A DNA stretch of 50,083 nt from an uncultured Prevotellaceae bacterium (GCA_902771785.1 CACXYH010000037.1:1-50083), one strand, 5' to 3'. Positions 31,559-41,807 are shown, numbered from the stretch's first letter. Program-made: numbers and translations. The notes: generated by a model not told the origin, from the letters alone.

Positions 31559-33394
31559 TTATTTGTAGATGAACTTGAAGCCGTAGAAGCCAAGCTTAGA
31601 ACCAGCGCAGTAAATCTTGTAGCTGCTGCCAGCCTTTACATCGAATTTAAAGGTTCCATAGTACTTGGTGTCAACAGAAATTCCATTGTAGTCAGCAAGA
31701 GCTGTACCGTCTTCTTCGATATAGAAACTCTTTCCGGCGTTCAGAACAACTGCTACTTCAATCGTGCCTTCTTTCTCGGTCTTGATAGTGTAGAAAGTGC
31801 CACCAGCCTTGTTTCCGTTGGTGCCATTGCCATTAGAAAAAGCTGTGTATCCTTCAACGCTGCCGTTTGCAGCAGCAGCACCGAAGTCTGCACCACCCTC
31901 TTCACCGAAAGTGATGGTAGCAACACCATTTACGTTTGCAGACTGACCAGAGGTGTAGACATCGCCTTCGTTCAGAGCGAAGATAGCCTCGCCACCGCCC
32001 ACGGGCTTAGCACCCTCAGTAGTGATAGCGAACTCAGTGGTCTTGAACTCAAGGCCGGGGAATGCGTCGTTGGTAATAACACCGTAGATAGCGTCGTTGA
32101 CACGGAGGAAGGTGAACTTACCAGGCTCGTCAGTCTTAATGTCGTCGCCCTCAACGAGCACCTTGTCACCATCAACGCTCTTGAATGTGAAGGTAGAAGG
32201 AGTAGCTGCCTCGTCCTTAACCTTGGTAGCCTTACCCTCAACGGTCAGGTCGAGCTGCTTGAAGGGAAGTGCAATCTCGATGGTAGCCTCCTGGCCCTCG
32301 TAGGTGTAGGTCTTACCGCTGATGGCGGGAAGCTTGCTGAATGTCAGGTGGTTGTTGTCAACCTTCAGAGTCGAAGTAGCGTCAACAATGCTGATGCTCT
32401 CCAGCTCGTTGTTCTGGGCCTCGATGGTCTTCACAGCACCGGGAACAACCAGGCTGGTCAGTTCGTTGTCGCTTACGTAGATAGCTGCGTTCGACTTCAC
32501 ATCGGTGAAGATCACGCTGGTCAGCTTGTTGTTCTCGAGGTGTACGTTGCGAACCTGTGCGCTCTTGCTGAAGTCAACAGCGGTGAGCTGGTTGTTCTGT
32601 GCCCAGAAATCCCAGAAGCCCTTACCGTTGGCAGGAACCTGGTTGGTGGGAAGAACAACGTTAGCCAGCTTCTGGTTGTTCAGCTGAACAGAGTTGAGCT
32701 TGCTGTTGTTGCTCAGGTCGATAGAAGTCAGGTTGCCAGGATTCTCAGCGCTCGAACCGTTGATGATGAGCTCGGCCAACTCAGCGTTCTGGCTCAGGTC
32801 GATAGCTGCCAGAGGATTGGCCGGTCCTTCATAAGTGGGATCGTTCTTGATGGTGAGGTTGCTCAGCAGAGCGTTACCAGTAACGTTGATGCTGTTCACC
32901 TGACCATTGTTGAAGCTCAGCAGGCGCAGGCTGTCAAGAGCATCTACGTTCAGCTCGTCGAGAGCCATGTTGCTCATTACCAGCTGCTGGATGCGAACGA
33001 GCTTACGCTGGTCGTAAGAAGTGGGAACTGCCTGACCAGAGAGGCCCAGATACCAAACACTGCTGTTACCAAAGACAGTGATGAGGCCTTCGCCCTTGAC
33101 AGTGCTCGTGAAGGTGGTGAGCTTGGTGTTGGTCTTGAACACAGAGTCTGTGATGATTTCACCATCGCCGAAGTCAACACCGTAGATGTCATAGTCGGCG
33201 TAAGTTCCTGCAGTTACCGAAACTTCTTGACCCGGCGTACCAATCAGTGTGGCAACCACACCCACCGTGTACTGGGTACCTTCATGCTCGATGACGGTAT
33301 CTTCCTTGAAGTCGATAGCATTGTCATCGATTGAGCAGGAGGCAAAAATGCCAGCTGCCAGCATCAGAGATGCAAAAAATGAAAATTTCTTCAT
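31559..33394 (-). CDS. Leucine-rich-repeat surface lipoprotein
   Basis: The 611-residue protein starts with a lipoprotein signal (ASLMLAAGIFASCSIDDN). A beta domain with a PKD-like GVDFGDGE (about residues 70-80) precedes an array of about ten leucine-rich units (about 150-350; LTSIDLSNNSKLNSVQLNN, NNQLTAVDFS, NNKLTSVIF), followed by an Ig-like segment and a C-terminal jelly-roll-like domain (about 480-611, rich in Gly/Asn). Such proteins usually bind host or microbial surface ligands; no enzyme motif is seen. TACATTTG at 33440-33447 (minus strand) is its promoter. The high Asn/Val/Thr content fits a surface protein. Confidence 0.87.
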   Translation of the reverse strand: MKKFSFFASLMLAAGIFASCSIDDNAIDFKEDTVIEHEGTQYTVGVVATLIGTPGQEVSVTAGTYADYDIYGVDFGDGEIITDSVFKTNTKLTTFTSTVKGEGLITVFGNSSVWYLGLSGQAVPTSYDQRKLVRIQQLVMSNMALDELNVDALDSLRLLSFNNGQVNSINVTGNALLSNLTIKNDPTYEGPANPLAAIDLSQNAELAELIINGSSAENPGNLTSIDLSNNSKLNSVQLNNQKLANVVLPTNQVPANGKGFWDFWAQNNQLTAVDFSKSAQVRNVHLENNKLTSVIFTDVKSNAAIYVSDNELTSLVVPGAVKTIEAQNNELESISIVDATSTLKVDNNHLTFSKLPAISGKTYTYEGQEATIEIALPFKQLDLTVEGKATKVKDEAATPSTFTFKSVDGDKVLVEGDDIKTDEPGKFTFLRVNDAIYGVITNDAFPGLEFKTTEFAITTEGAKPVGGGEAIFALNEGDVYTSGQSANVNGVATITFGEEGGADFGAAAANGSVEGYTAFSNGNGTNGNKAGGTFYTIKTEKEGTIEVAVVLNAGKSFYIEEDGTALADYNGISVDTKYYGTFKFDVKAGSSYKIYCAGSKLGFYGFKFIYK

Positions 33395-33439
33395 AACTTT
33401 TTATTATTATAGGTTTTTAAAAATTGAATAATCCGACTG

Positions 33440-33447
33440 CAAATGTA
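33440..33447 (-). promoter_or_regulatory. -7 promoter box for the LRR lipoprotein
   Basis: The minus strand reads TACATTTG, 46 bases before the start at 33394. Confidence 0.62.
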
Positions 33448-33603
33448 CGAAATAAATACAAATGACCGACTAAAACCTTTTGCTATTCAATAAAAATTAA
33501 CAGGATTAAAACTAATTTAATATTTAAAATACGAAATTATTCACTTCTAAAGAAAAACTTTCTTTTTCTTCATAACAAGTTTGCGTGATGAATAAAAAAT
33601 TTG

Positions 33604-33611
33604 TAAATTTG
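33604..33611 (+). promoter_or_regulatory. -7 promoter box for the SusC/SusD operon
   Basis: TAAATTTG fits TAnnTTTG and lies 27 bases before the ATG at 33638. Confidence 0.7.
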
Positions 33612-33637
33612 CGCCCGAAATCTTTCAATTATTAAAA

Positions 33638-36600
33638 ATGAGAAAACTGACAGCCATGCTGCTTTTGTTGTTGACAACACTGGCAGCCACAGCACAGAAG
33701 ACGGTGACAGGCACCGTGACCGACTCAAAAGGTGAGCCGCTATATGGGGCAACAGTTCGTGAAACGAATACGCAGAACGCGGCGGTAACTAATCTACAAG
33801 GCAAATATAGTATCAAGACTTCGGGCGAAGGAGCTGTTCTGATGTTTCGCTATGTGGGTATGGAACCCTATAAAGCAGCGGTAAAAGGAAAGTCAATTAT
33901 TAATGTAAAGATGAATGAGGAAACGACAAAGCTGGCTGAGACGGTTGTCGTTTCTACCGGTTATCAGCGATTGTCGCGCGAACGTTCTACGGCGGCATTC
34001 GGTTTTGTTGATTCGACCAAGCTGAACCGTGTCATGCATAAAGACATTCTTTCGGCACTCGAAGGCCAGGTGGCCGGTTTGCGTATGGACATTAATCCCA
34101 ATACAGGCGAAAACAATCCTATCCTTCGCGGTGTTGGAACCTTTTCTACCGATGTAGGTACTAAGCCGTTGATTGTGGTCGACGATATGGCTACAGACTT
34201 AGACCTTTCAGAAATCAATCCTTACGACGTAGAGTCGGTGACGGTGTTGAAGGATGCCGCCGCCGCTTCCATCTATGGTGCTCTTGCTGCCAATGGCGTA
34301 ATCGTGGTCACCACCAAGCAGGGAAAGACGGATAAGACTACCGTCAACGTGAATGCCGACTGGTATATTTCTTCGAAACCCAATTTCGATGCTATGCACT
34401 ATGCGTCGACGGCCGATGTCATCGATTATGAGACGAAGGTCTATCATGCGCGCGTAAATAATAATGGTGGTGTGAATACTTTCTTCAGCGGATTGGGCAA
34501 TAACTATTATTCGCCTCTCTATCAGCTGTATCGCGACCAGGCAGAAGGACGCATCAGCCAGAGCGATGTCGACCAGACCCTTGCCCAGTGGAAGCAGAAC
34601 GACTTCTATGAGCAGTATCGCAAATATGCCTGGCGTACGGCTGTAACCCAGCGCTACAACGTGAGCCTTTCGCAAAAGAGCATGCAAAGCAGCCATTTCG
34701 CTTCGTTCAACTATGAGCACGACAAGAACCGTGCGTTGAACGATAACAGCAACAATTTCTCGATTTATCTGAAAAGCAGTTTCAAACTGGCCAAGTGGCT
34801 TAATATTAAGTTAGGTGTCGACACCCGTTTCTCCAATGGCGAGTCGCCTGATGGAGCTTATACAAGCTATTCTGTTCAGGAGCGCTATGCCAGCATCAAG
34901 GATGCTCAGGGCAATCTGGTTTATACGCCCTACGTAGGGATTGCAGGCTTCACGGGCAGCGCCATCAACGGAAGCCGGTTGCGTGAAGTGCAGGAAATGG
35001 GTGTTGATGCGCTGAAGTCCTATCGTTTCAATGTGCTCGAGTCGCTTGGCGAGGGTCTGACCAAGACCCGAAACGTGCGCATCCGTCCTTTTGTCAATCT
35101 GGAAGCCAAGTTCCTCAAGTGGTTCCGTTATAACGTGATGTTCCAGTATGAGTGGTCGCAGAACCGCGCAGAGGCCTACAATAGCCCCGATACCTATCAG
35201 ATGCGTTTGATGCACAATGCATTTATCGATACCAATGGCGACAGCCTTTTGCCGGAAGGGGGCCGTTACTATCAGCGCACCAACAACTCTCGTCGTTACA
35301 CCTTCCGCAATCAGCTGAACTTCGATAAGAATTTCCTTGACAATACCCACAACGTAACAGCCATCATGGGCTTCGAGATGCGAGAGAATCGTTCGCCTCG
35401 GCTCATTGAGCAGCTGATGTATGGTTACAACGATACGGCGCTCACCTCGGTGCGCATGGATTGGAACAGCCTGGCTACCGATGGCTGGCAGAGCCTTGTC
35501 TACGATGGAACCCAGCGCTATGGCGGTCTGACGCCGAGTCAGAACGAGACCTTCCATCGTTATGCTTCGTTCTATGCCAACGTGGGTTATAACTATCTGT
35601 ATCGCTACAATGTGACGGGAAGCATCCGCTGGGACGAAGCTGACCTTTTCGGCCTCGACACGAAGAACCAGCATCATCCTTTGTGGTCGATAGGAGCAGG
35701 CTGGAACCTGAGCGAAGAGCAGTTTATGAAGCCCCTCACGTGGATTGACTTCCTGAAGCTGCGCTTGACCTACGGTGTCAACGGTAACGTAGACCAGAGC
35801 TCTACTACTTATTTCGTAGCCCGCTACAGAACCCTGAGTGTCGACCCCACCAACACGCAGTACCTGAACTATTCCGACGACAACCTGCCTAATCCCAAAT
35901 TGCGTTGGGAGAAGACCACCACCTTTAACATCGGCCTCGACTTCCGCCTGTTCAACAACATCCTCAGCGGTTCGCTCGAGTTTTACAACCGAGTGGGCGA
36001 CGACCTGTTGGTGCGCAAGTACATGGATTCAACCCTGGGAGCCACCCAGCGCGTCATCAATAATGGTAAGATGCGCAACCGAGGCATAGAGCTCTCACTG
36101 AACGGAAACATTATCCGTGCCAAAGACTGGAACCTCTCGGCAGGTCTCAACATTGCATGGAACAAAAATAAGATGCTGCGCGTCGACCATGCCACCACCG
36201 ATGTGGCCTCGGTCTTCGTCACCGCTCCTGCCAATTACCTCATCGAGGGCACCAGCTACAACACGCTCTGGGCCTACAGGCTGAGTAGGGTGGTGAATGG
36301 CTATCCCGTCATTCTCGATGCCGATGGCAATGAGATGGCTACCTTCGACGGCGATGGCGAACCTATCGACGTCACCAGCACGTCGACCTTGAAGGGAACC
36401 GACGCCCTTGTCAACATGGGTACGCTTATACCTATATATAATGGTTCGTTCTCCCTGAACCTGCGCTGGAAGGATTTGGAGCTGAACACGCTCTTCATCT
36501 TCTCGGGTGGCAACAAGCTGCGCATGGACGTGACCGACATGAATGCCTTGCAGATGTCTACCGAGCACGTGAATGACCATAGCGTGAAGCACTATTACGA

Positions 36601-36904
36601 GATGTCGACCACCGTGCAGCAGTGGGCCAGCACCTTCTCCGAGTGGTGGCGTTATTGCGACCAGCAGGTGGCAAGTGCCGACTATATCAAGATGCGCAGC
36701 ATCAATCTGTCGTACCATCTGCCCGCATCGCTGACAAAGAAGTTGCATATTGGCCAGACGCGCATCACCTTACAGGCCAACAACCTTTTCTATTGGAGTG
36801 CTGCCGGCCACGATATCGATCCCGAATCTTATTCGCTCAACTCGGCAGGACGCACGCTGCTGCAGCCTAAGACATATTCCATTGGTTTCTCAACATCTTT
36901 CTAA
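33638..36904 (+). CDS. SusC/RagA family TonB-linked transporter
   Basis: The 1088-residue protein has a signal peptide (LTAMLLLLLTTLAATA-QK), an N-terminal carboxypeptidase-regulatory domain (about 21-95; VTGTVTDSKGEPLYGATV), a plug (about 105-235; VVVSTGYQRLSRERSTAAF, LRGVGTFS, LIVVDDM, YDVESVTVLKDAAAASIYGALAANGVIVVTTKQG) and a long barrel ending TYSIGFSTSF. It pairs with the SusD gene 7 bases downstream and imports large ligands, glycans or peptides, across the outer membrane. The lack of glycoside hydrolases and the metallopeptidase in the same operon favour peptides, as for P. gingivalis RagA. Confidence 0.96.
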   Translation: MRKLTAMLLLLLTTLAATAQKTVTGTVTDSKGEPLYGATVRETNTQNAAVTNLQGKYSIKTSGEGAVLMFRYVGMEPYKAAVKGKSIINVKMNEETTKLAETVVVSTGYQRLSRERSTAAFGFVDSTKLNRVMHKDILSALEGQVAGLRMDINPNTGENNPILRGVGTFSTDVGTKPLIVVDDMATDLDLSEINPYDVESVTVLKDAAAASIYGALAANGVIVVTTKQGKTDKTTVNVNADWYISSKPNFDAMHYASTADVIDYETKVYHARVNNNGGVNTFFSGLGNNYYSPLYQLYRDQAEGRISQSDVDQTLAQWKQNDFYEQYRKYAWRTAVTQRYNVSLSQKSMQSSHFASFNYEHDKNRALNDNSNNFSIYLKSSFKLAKWLNIKLGVDTRFSNGESPDGAYTSYSVQERYASIKDAQGNLVYTPYVGIAGFTGSAINGSRLREVQEMGVDALKSYRFNVLESLGEGLTKTRNVRIRPFVNLEAKFLKWFRYNVMFQYEWSQNRAEAYNSPDTYQMRLMHNAFIDTNGDSLLPEGGRYYQRTNNSRRYTFRNQLNFDKNFLDNTHNVTAIMGFEMRENRSPRLIEQLMYGYNDTALTSVRMDWNSLATDGWQSLVYDGTQRYGGLTPSQNETFHRYASFYANVGYNYLYRYNVTGSIRWDEADLFGLDTKNQHHPLWSIGAGWNLSEEQFMKPLTWIDFLKLRLTYGVNGNVDQSSTTYFVARYRTLSVDPTNTQYLNYSDDNLPNPKLRWEKTTTFNIGLDFRLFNNILSGSLEFYNRVGDDLLVRKYMDSTLGATQRVINNGKMRNRGIELSLNGNIIRAKDWNLSAGLNIAWNKNKMLRVDHATTDVASVFVTAPANYLIEGTSYNTLWAYRLSRVVNGYPVILDADGNEMATFDGDGEPIDVTSTSTLKGTDALVNMGTLIPIYNGSFSLNLRWKDLELNTLFIFSGGNKLRMDVTDMNALQMSTEHVNDHSVKHYYEMSTTVQQWASTFSEWWRYCDQQVASADYIKMRSINLSYHLPASLTKKLHIGQTRITLQANNLFYWSAAGHDIDPESYSLNSAGRTLLQPKTYSIGFSTSF

Positions 36905-36911
36905 GACCGTC

Positions 36912-38378
36912 ATGAAGCAAAGCATATATTCCGTTATCTTCGCAATCTGCGTTATCTGCGGTTCAACCACCGCCTGCGATGAGTACATCGACATTACCCC
37001 CAAGGGAGCCATTACCGTCGACTCTACCTATCAGTACTATGAGCTGATCGTAAACCCCATGCGTGGCTATCATCCCATGGCATTTGCCTTCCTCACCGAC
37101 GAGCTGTGGTGCAAGGAGTCTACCATCATGGGCTATGAGAGTACATCGTTCAATGGCATCAACTTCACCTTCAACGAGCAGGCCGACCGTACGCTCCTTG
37201 CCGACAACAACCTGTATGAGAACATGTACAGCTATATTCTGCGCATGAACCTGATACTCGACAATATCGACGCTACCAGTGGTTCGCAGGAACTCAAGAC
37301 GCTGGCAAAGGCCGAAGCCCGTACTTATCGTGCCTTCGACCATTTCCTGGCTGTCAATACCTTCGCCAAGGCCTACGACCCTTCGACGGCAGCACAAGAC
37401 GGCGGCATCTGCATCATGGAGCATTACGACTTAGAGGCAACACCCGTTAAGTCGACGGTATCGCAAGTCTACGACTTTATTATCAAGGAGCTCGAAGCGT
37501 CAGTACCCCTGTTGCAGGAGAAGCCCGTCAACATCTATCATCCCAGTCGTGCTTTCGGCTATGGCCTGTTGGCGCAGGTCTATCTGCATCATCGCGACTG
37601 GCAGAAAGCCAAGGAAGCTGCCGAGCAGTCGCTGGCCTTAAACGATGCGCTGGTCGACCTCAACGAAATCAACGCTTTCCGTCGCGGCATCCTCGACCGG
37701 AACTATGGCGATAAGTATGGCGACGACCGTAACCCCGAGGTGTTGAGCTACATGTGGAACGGCAGTAGCGGGTGGACCAGCGAGAGTGCCCATTTCATCA
37801 ATTATGGCATGATAAGCCCTGAGATGGTCAATCTGTTCAAGGAGGAGAGCAACGACCTTCGCTACACGCTGTTCTTCTTTGAGAGCGGCCAGCCTGTGAG
37901 CCATTTCGACCGCGGCTCGGGCGCCGACCTGTGGGTCGAAACCATCACCACCGCCAAGTTCATGTATGCTACCATGGGCATGAAGACCCCCGAAGTCTAT
38001 TTGATACTCGCTGAGGCCGAAGCCCGTCTGGGCAATCTCTCCAAGGCCACCCAGTTGCTGAACACCCTCCGCTCTAAGCGATTGTCAGGCGGCAATACCG
38101 ACATCGCCCAGCCGGCCACACAGACCGACATGGTGAAAGCCATCATTACCGAGCGCCGTAAGGAGCTGCTTTTCGGCTTCCATCGTTTCTTCGATTTGAA
38201 GCGTCTTAACCTGGAACCAGAGTATGCGAAGACCGTCACCCACGTCTTCCCTTTGGTGAATACGACAGTGCCGCAGCAGACCTACACCCTGCAGCCCAAC
38301 TCGCGGCTCTACATCATTCCGTTCCCCCATTCGGCTCGCGACAAGAATCCGAACCTGACCCTGAACACCGACGAATAA
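36912..38378 (+). CDS. SusD/RagB family lipoprotein
   Basis: The 488-residue surface lipoprotein acts as the lid of the SusC barrel. It has a signal ending CGSTTACDEYIDITPKG, TPR-like helices with the typical LKTLAKAEARTYRAFDHFLAVNTFAKAY stretch (about 118-146), and the C-terminal EVYLILAEAEARLGN and ITERRKELLFGFHRFFDLKRL blocks. The ATG at 36912 opens the signal peptide; an upstream in-frame start would lie inside susC. It is followed after 25 bases by a gene for a small secreted protein. Confidence 0.95.
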   Translation: MKQSIYSVIFAICVICGSTTACDEYIDITPKGAITVDSTYQYYELIVNPMRGYHPMAFAFLTDELWCKESTIMGYESTSFNGINFTFNEQADRTLLADNNLYENMYSYILRMNLILDNIDATSGSQELKTLAKAEARTYRAFDHFLAVNTFAKAYDPSTAAQDGGICIMEHYDLEATPVKSTVSQVYDFIIKELEASVPLLQEKPVNIYHPSRAFGYGLLAQVYLHHRDWQKAKEAAEQSLALNDALVDLNEINAFRRGILDRNYGDKYGDDRNPEVLSYMWNGSSGWTSESAHFINYGMISPEMVNLFKEESNDLRYTLFFFESGQPVSHFDRGSGADLWVETITTAKFMYATMGMKTPEVYLILAEAEARLGNLSKATQLLNTLRSKRLSGGNTDIAQPATQTDMVKAIITERRKELLFGFHRFFDLKRLNLEPEYAKTVTHVFPLVNTTVPQQTYTLQPNSRLYIIPFPHSARDKNPNLTLNTDE

Positions 38379-38403
38379 TTAACAACAAAAAAACGAAATA
38401 ATA

Positions 38404-39195
38404 ATGAAGAAGCTTTACGCAATGGTGGCCATGCTGTTTGTTACGCTGGCCGTTAGCGCACAGTCGAAAGATTCGATTCGTGTGCGCATGGATTTCAATG
38501 AAAACCCCTGGAATCTCCCTGTCAGCATTCCCAACTACGATTTAGGCTTGGGAGGAAACTGGTCGAAAGTCGACGATGAGACAGGATGTCTTTTCGATGA
38601 ATACACCTTCACCTGGCCTGTAGGAACGGGCAACATTCAGGTCGTGCTCACACCGGCCAACCCCAAGCTGCAAGGTTTTCATGAAAACGTCATGGTGAAG
38701 GCGCACGACCTGAACGAGACTGGCGAGCCTATTCGCACCATGCTGTGGACCTATGCCGGTGCTCAGCTCACGTTCAAGGCCCCCGAAGGCCTCTGGTTTG
38801 CCAAGGTCGCCATCGATACTTATCGTAGCTGGGCCAGTGGCAGCTTATACAGTGGCGATGCAACCGACAACCAGCACGTCTGGGGAAAAGACAGCGTGCA
38901 GGTGCGCTATACCTATGATAAGAATGGAAAGCTCCAGTACACCCTGGACTGCTGGACGGGCGACAGCGTGGAGTGGTCTCTTCCTGAGAACACCGGCTCC
39001 ACTCGCTTGAAGTACATCGATTTCTGGCTGCTCTATCGCAAGGGCTATAGTGCAGGTATCAGCCAGCTTGATGCCGATGCCAAGTCAGGCGATGTCTATA
39101 GTTTCGATGGCGTTCTGTTGCGTCGTGACGGTCAGCTCAATGCACTTCCTAAAGGCGTCTACATCGTAAACCGTCGGAAAGTGGTGGTGAAGTAA
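38404..39195 (+). CDS. Secreted protein with T9SS-like C-terminal sorting domain
   Basis: The 263-residue protein has a signal peptide (LYAMVAMLFVTLAVSA-QS), and a beta-rich middle (about 25-215) that I cannot assign. The end, VYSFDGVLLRRDGQLNALPKGVYIVNRRKVVVK, follows the pattern of short type IX secretion C-terminal domains (an xVYxxDGxxL strand, GVYIV, KxVVK). It probably reaches the surface and binds or modifies the ligand of the SusC/SusD pair, being the third gene of that operon. Confidence 0.7.
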   Translation: MKKLYAMVAMLFVTLAVSAQSKDSIRVRMDFNENPWNLPVSIPNYDLGLGGNWSKVDDETGCLFDEYTFTWPVGTGNIQVVLTPANPKLQGFHENVMVKAHDLNETGEPIRTMLWTYAGAQLTFKAPEGLWFAKVAIDTYRSWASGSLYSGDATDNQHVWGKDSVQVRYTYDKNGKLQYTLDCWTGDSVEWSLPENTGSTRLKYIDFWLLYRKGYSAGISQLDADAKSGDVYSFDGVLLRRDGQLNALPKGVYIVNRRKVVVK

Positions 39196-39229
39196 ACAGT
39201 ATTGAAGCCCTCAACAATCAGTAAGCATC

Positions 39230-41695
39230 ATGAAGAAACAGCTATTTGCAACATTAGCCGCATTATGGTTCCTCAGCGGACCGTGTGCGGCTTTTTCAGT
39301 TCCGGCCGACTCAGTAGCCGACCCAGTGAAGACGAAGAAGCATGACTGTTGTGAAGACACAACCGTAACCGACCATTCTTCGCCCTATCATAAGCTCGTG
39401 AAGGAAGGTGGCAGCAAGGAAGTAGGTCTGCTCACCGTGCGTCACATCAAGGATAAGTGGTATTTCGAGGTGCCCGACTCTCTGTTGGGCCGTCTCATCC
39501 TCGCCGTCACCCGCTTTACAAGCGTGCCTCAGGACTTCAAGATGCTCGGAGGCGAGGAGGTCAACCGCTCTTGTCTCTACTTCGAGCAATACAACGAGAA
39601 GACCCTTTTCCTGCGCGAGTATGTCCAGTCGTCGTTCGCCAAGAAAGACGACGCCATCGGCCAGTCGCTCAAGCAGGCCACCATCGACCCCATTGTCTAT
39701 AAGTTCGATGTCATTGGCCGCAACCCCGACACCCAGGACCAGCTCATAGAGGTCACTCGCCTGTTCCTCTCCGACAACAAAATCACTAGTTTCTCCAGCA
39801 GCGACCGCACCCAGTTGGGCATTGGCAGCGTGCAGAGCGACCGTACGTTTGTCGACACCGTGAAGACCTATCCTATCAACGTCGAAATCCAGACCCTGCG
39901 CACCTACTCCATGACCAGCGGCAAGGCGCCCACTTCTCAGGCCGGTGCTGCCACGCTGAGCCTGAACACCTCGCTCGTGCTGCTGCCCGAAGTGCCCATG
40001 CAGGCCCGTCTTTTCGATGATCGCGTCGGCTATTTTAATAATAAGGTGACGCAGTATAGCGACGATGATGCCCCGGAGCACGATGCCATCATCTCGCGCT
40101 ATCGCCTCGAGCCGAAAGATCCTAAAGCCTATAAGGCAGGCCGTCTGGTGGAGCCCAAGAAGCAAATCGTCTACTACATTGACCCCGCTACGCCCAAGAA
40201 GTGGGTGAAGTATCTGAAGCAGGGCATCGACGATTGGAACGTGGCCTTCGAAGCCGCCGGCTTCAAGAATGCCATTGTGGCCAAGGACTGGCCCGACGAC
40301 CCCACCATGTCTATCGACGACGCCCGTTTCTCCGTGTTGCGCTATCTGCCCAGCGAGACCGAGAACGCCTATGGTCCTCGCATTGTCGACCCGCGTTCGG
40401 GCGAAATCATCGAGGCTCACATCTGCTGGTATCACAATGTCATGTCGCTCGTCAAGAAGTGGTACATGACGCAGTGCGGCCCGCTCGACAAGCGTGCCCA
40501 GTCCATGCACTTCCCCGACGAGCTCATGGGGCAGCTCATCCGTTTCGTCAGTTCTCATGAGGTGGGCCACACCCTCGGCCTTCGCCACAATATGGGTGCC
40601 TCTTCGGCAACACCCGTCGAGAAGCTGCGCGACAAGCAGTGGGTCGAACGCCACGGCCATACAGCCAGCATCATGGACTATGCCCGCTTCAACTGGGTGG
40701 CTCAGCCCGAGGACAAGATCGGCGAGAAGGGACTTTTCCCCCGCATCAACGACTACGACCTGTGGGCCATCAAGTGGGGCTATCAGTATCGTCCTGAGTT
40801 CAAGGACCCCTATGCCGAGAAGAAAGCCCTGCGCGCCGAGGTGACCAAGGCCCTGGCCAATCCTCGTCTCTGGTGGATTGGCGACGAAGGCCGCGGCCAG
40901 GATCCCCGTTCGCAGACCGAAGACCTGGGCGACAACAGCATGAAGGCCTCCGACTACGGCATCAAGAACCTGCAGCGCGTGGTGCAGAACCTGGAGAAGT
41001 GGACCGCACAGCCCGATGGCCAGTACGACGACCTGAACGAGATGCATCGCTCCGTTCGTGCCCAGTTCATGCGCTACACCAACCATGTTCAGAAGAACAT
41101 CGGTGGCAAGCTTGTCAACAACCGTCCCGGCTTGAAGCCCAACGACTATGCGCCCAAGGCCCTGCAGAAGGAGGCCGTCGAGTGGATGGGCCGTCAGATG
41201 TTCACAGCCCCGCTGTGGCTCTATCCTGCCAGTATCGTCGAGAAGCTGGGCGTCGATGCCGTCGACGAAATCCAGACCCGCCAGCAGACGGTGCTTGCCT
41301 ATCTCCTTTCGCCCGGCATGATCTACAACATGCAGCGCAATGCCCTCAGCTCCAGCGACCCCTATCCGGCCGACGAGTATCTGAACGATGTCTTTGCCAC
41401 CGTGTGGCGTCCGCTCGATGCCAAGGAAGAGCAGCAGAATGACTATCTGCGCCGCTTGCAGCGCACCTATGTCCAGTTCCTGGGCAACATGCTCAATCCC
41501 AGTGAGAAGGATCAGAACTCCGTCACGGTCAATGCCCGCCGCAGCGATGCCATCCTCTACGTTGAGCAGCACTTCAACAAGCTCGAGCAGTACCTTCGCC
41601 AGCAGCCGGCAGGCAGCGACCTCAACGGGCTCCACTATCAGAGCCTGTTGCGACAGATGAAGATCATCCGCGAGAAGTACGAATCGGGCAAGTAG
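39230..41695 (+). CDS. Secreted zinc metallopeptidase (DUF5117/DUF5118 type)
   Basis: The 821-residue protein has a signal peptide (LFATLAALWFLSGPCA-AF) and an N-terminal DUF5118/DUF5117-like region (about 45-330). The catalytic domain has SSHEVGHTLGLRHN (H443, H447 and H453, the extended metzincin zinc site with E444 as base) and a Met-turn SIMDY about 30 residues later. The C-terminal helical part (about 580-815) is conserved in the family. As the fourth gene of the SusC/SusD operon, it probably trims proteins or peptides at the outer membrane or in the periplasm before or after uptake. Confidence 0.93.
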   Translation: MKKQLFATLAALWFLSGPCAAFSVPADSVADPVKTKKHDCCEDTTVTDHSSPYHKLVKEGGSKEVGLLTVRHIKDKWYFEVPDSLLGRLILAVTRFTSVPQDFKMLGGEEVNRSCLYFEQYNEKTLFLREYVQSSFAKKDDAIGQSLKQATIDPIVYKFDVIGRNPDTQDQLIEVTRLFLSDNKITSFSSSDRTQLGIGSVQSDRTFVDTVKTYPINVEIQTLRTYSMTSGKAPTSQAGAATLSLNTSLVLLPEVPMQARLFDDRVGYFNNKVTQYSDDDAPEHDAIISRYRLEPKDPKAYKAGRLVEPKKQIVYYIDPATPKKWVKYLKQGIDDWNVAFEAAGFKNAIVAKDWPDDPTMSIDDARFSVLRYLPSETENAYGPRIVDPRSGEIIEAHICWYHNVMSLVKKWYMTQCGPLDKRAQSMHFPDELMGQLIRFVSSHEVGHTLGLRHNMGASSATPVEKLRDKQWVERHGHTASIMDYARFNWVAQPEDKIGEKGLFPRINDYDLWAIKWGYQYRPEFKDPYAEKKALRAEVTKALANPRLWWIGDEGRGQDPRSQTEDLGDNSMKASDYGIKNLQRVVQNLEKWTAQPDGQYDDLNEMHRSVRAQFMRYTNHVQKNIGGKLVNNRPGLKPNDYAPKALQKEAVEWMGRQMFTAPLWLYPASIVEKLGVDAVDEIQTRQQTVLAYLLSPGMIYNMQRNALSSSDPYPADEYLNDVFATVWRPLDAKEEQQNDYLRRLQRTYVQFLGNMLNPSEKDQNSVTVNARRSDAILYVEQHFNKLEQYLRQQPAGSDLNGLHYQSLLRQMKIIREKYESGK

Positions 41696-41704
41696 TGATG
41701 CTAT

Positions 41705-41739
41705 AGGGTTTTTCCCTCTCAAATTAGGGAAAATCCTTT
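41705..41739 (+). terminator. Hairpin after the metallopeptidase gene
   Basis: GGGTTTTTCCCT (41706-41717) pairs with AGGGAAAATCCT (41726-41737) around an 8-base loop with one T-T mismatch. Only a short TTT follows, so it may be a weak terminator for the SusC/SusD operon. Confidence 0.5.
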
Positions 41740-41807
41740 GCGAGGCTCCGAAAAAATGCGTTCCTTTGCATCAGAAACAAGAAAACTGATGTCGAACAAT
41801 TTAAAAC

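Noticed and set aside
31484-33334. Long open frame on the plus strand, opposite the LRR lipoprotein
   Set aside because: It is the mirror of the Asn/Leu/Val-rich LRR gene; it has no signal peptide or domain, and the minus-strand frame has both a lipoprotein signal and leucine-rich repeats.
39311-41722. Open frame of about 800 codons on the minus strand opposite the zinc metallopeptidase
   Set aside because: Composition is that of a shadow of a GC-rich gene; the plus strand carries a signal peptide and an intact HEVGHTLGLRHN site in the right operon context.
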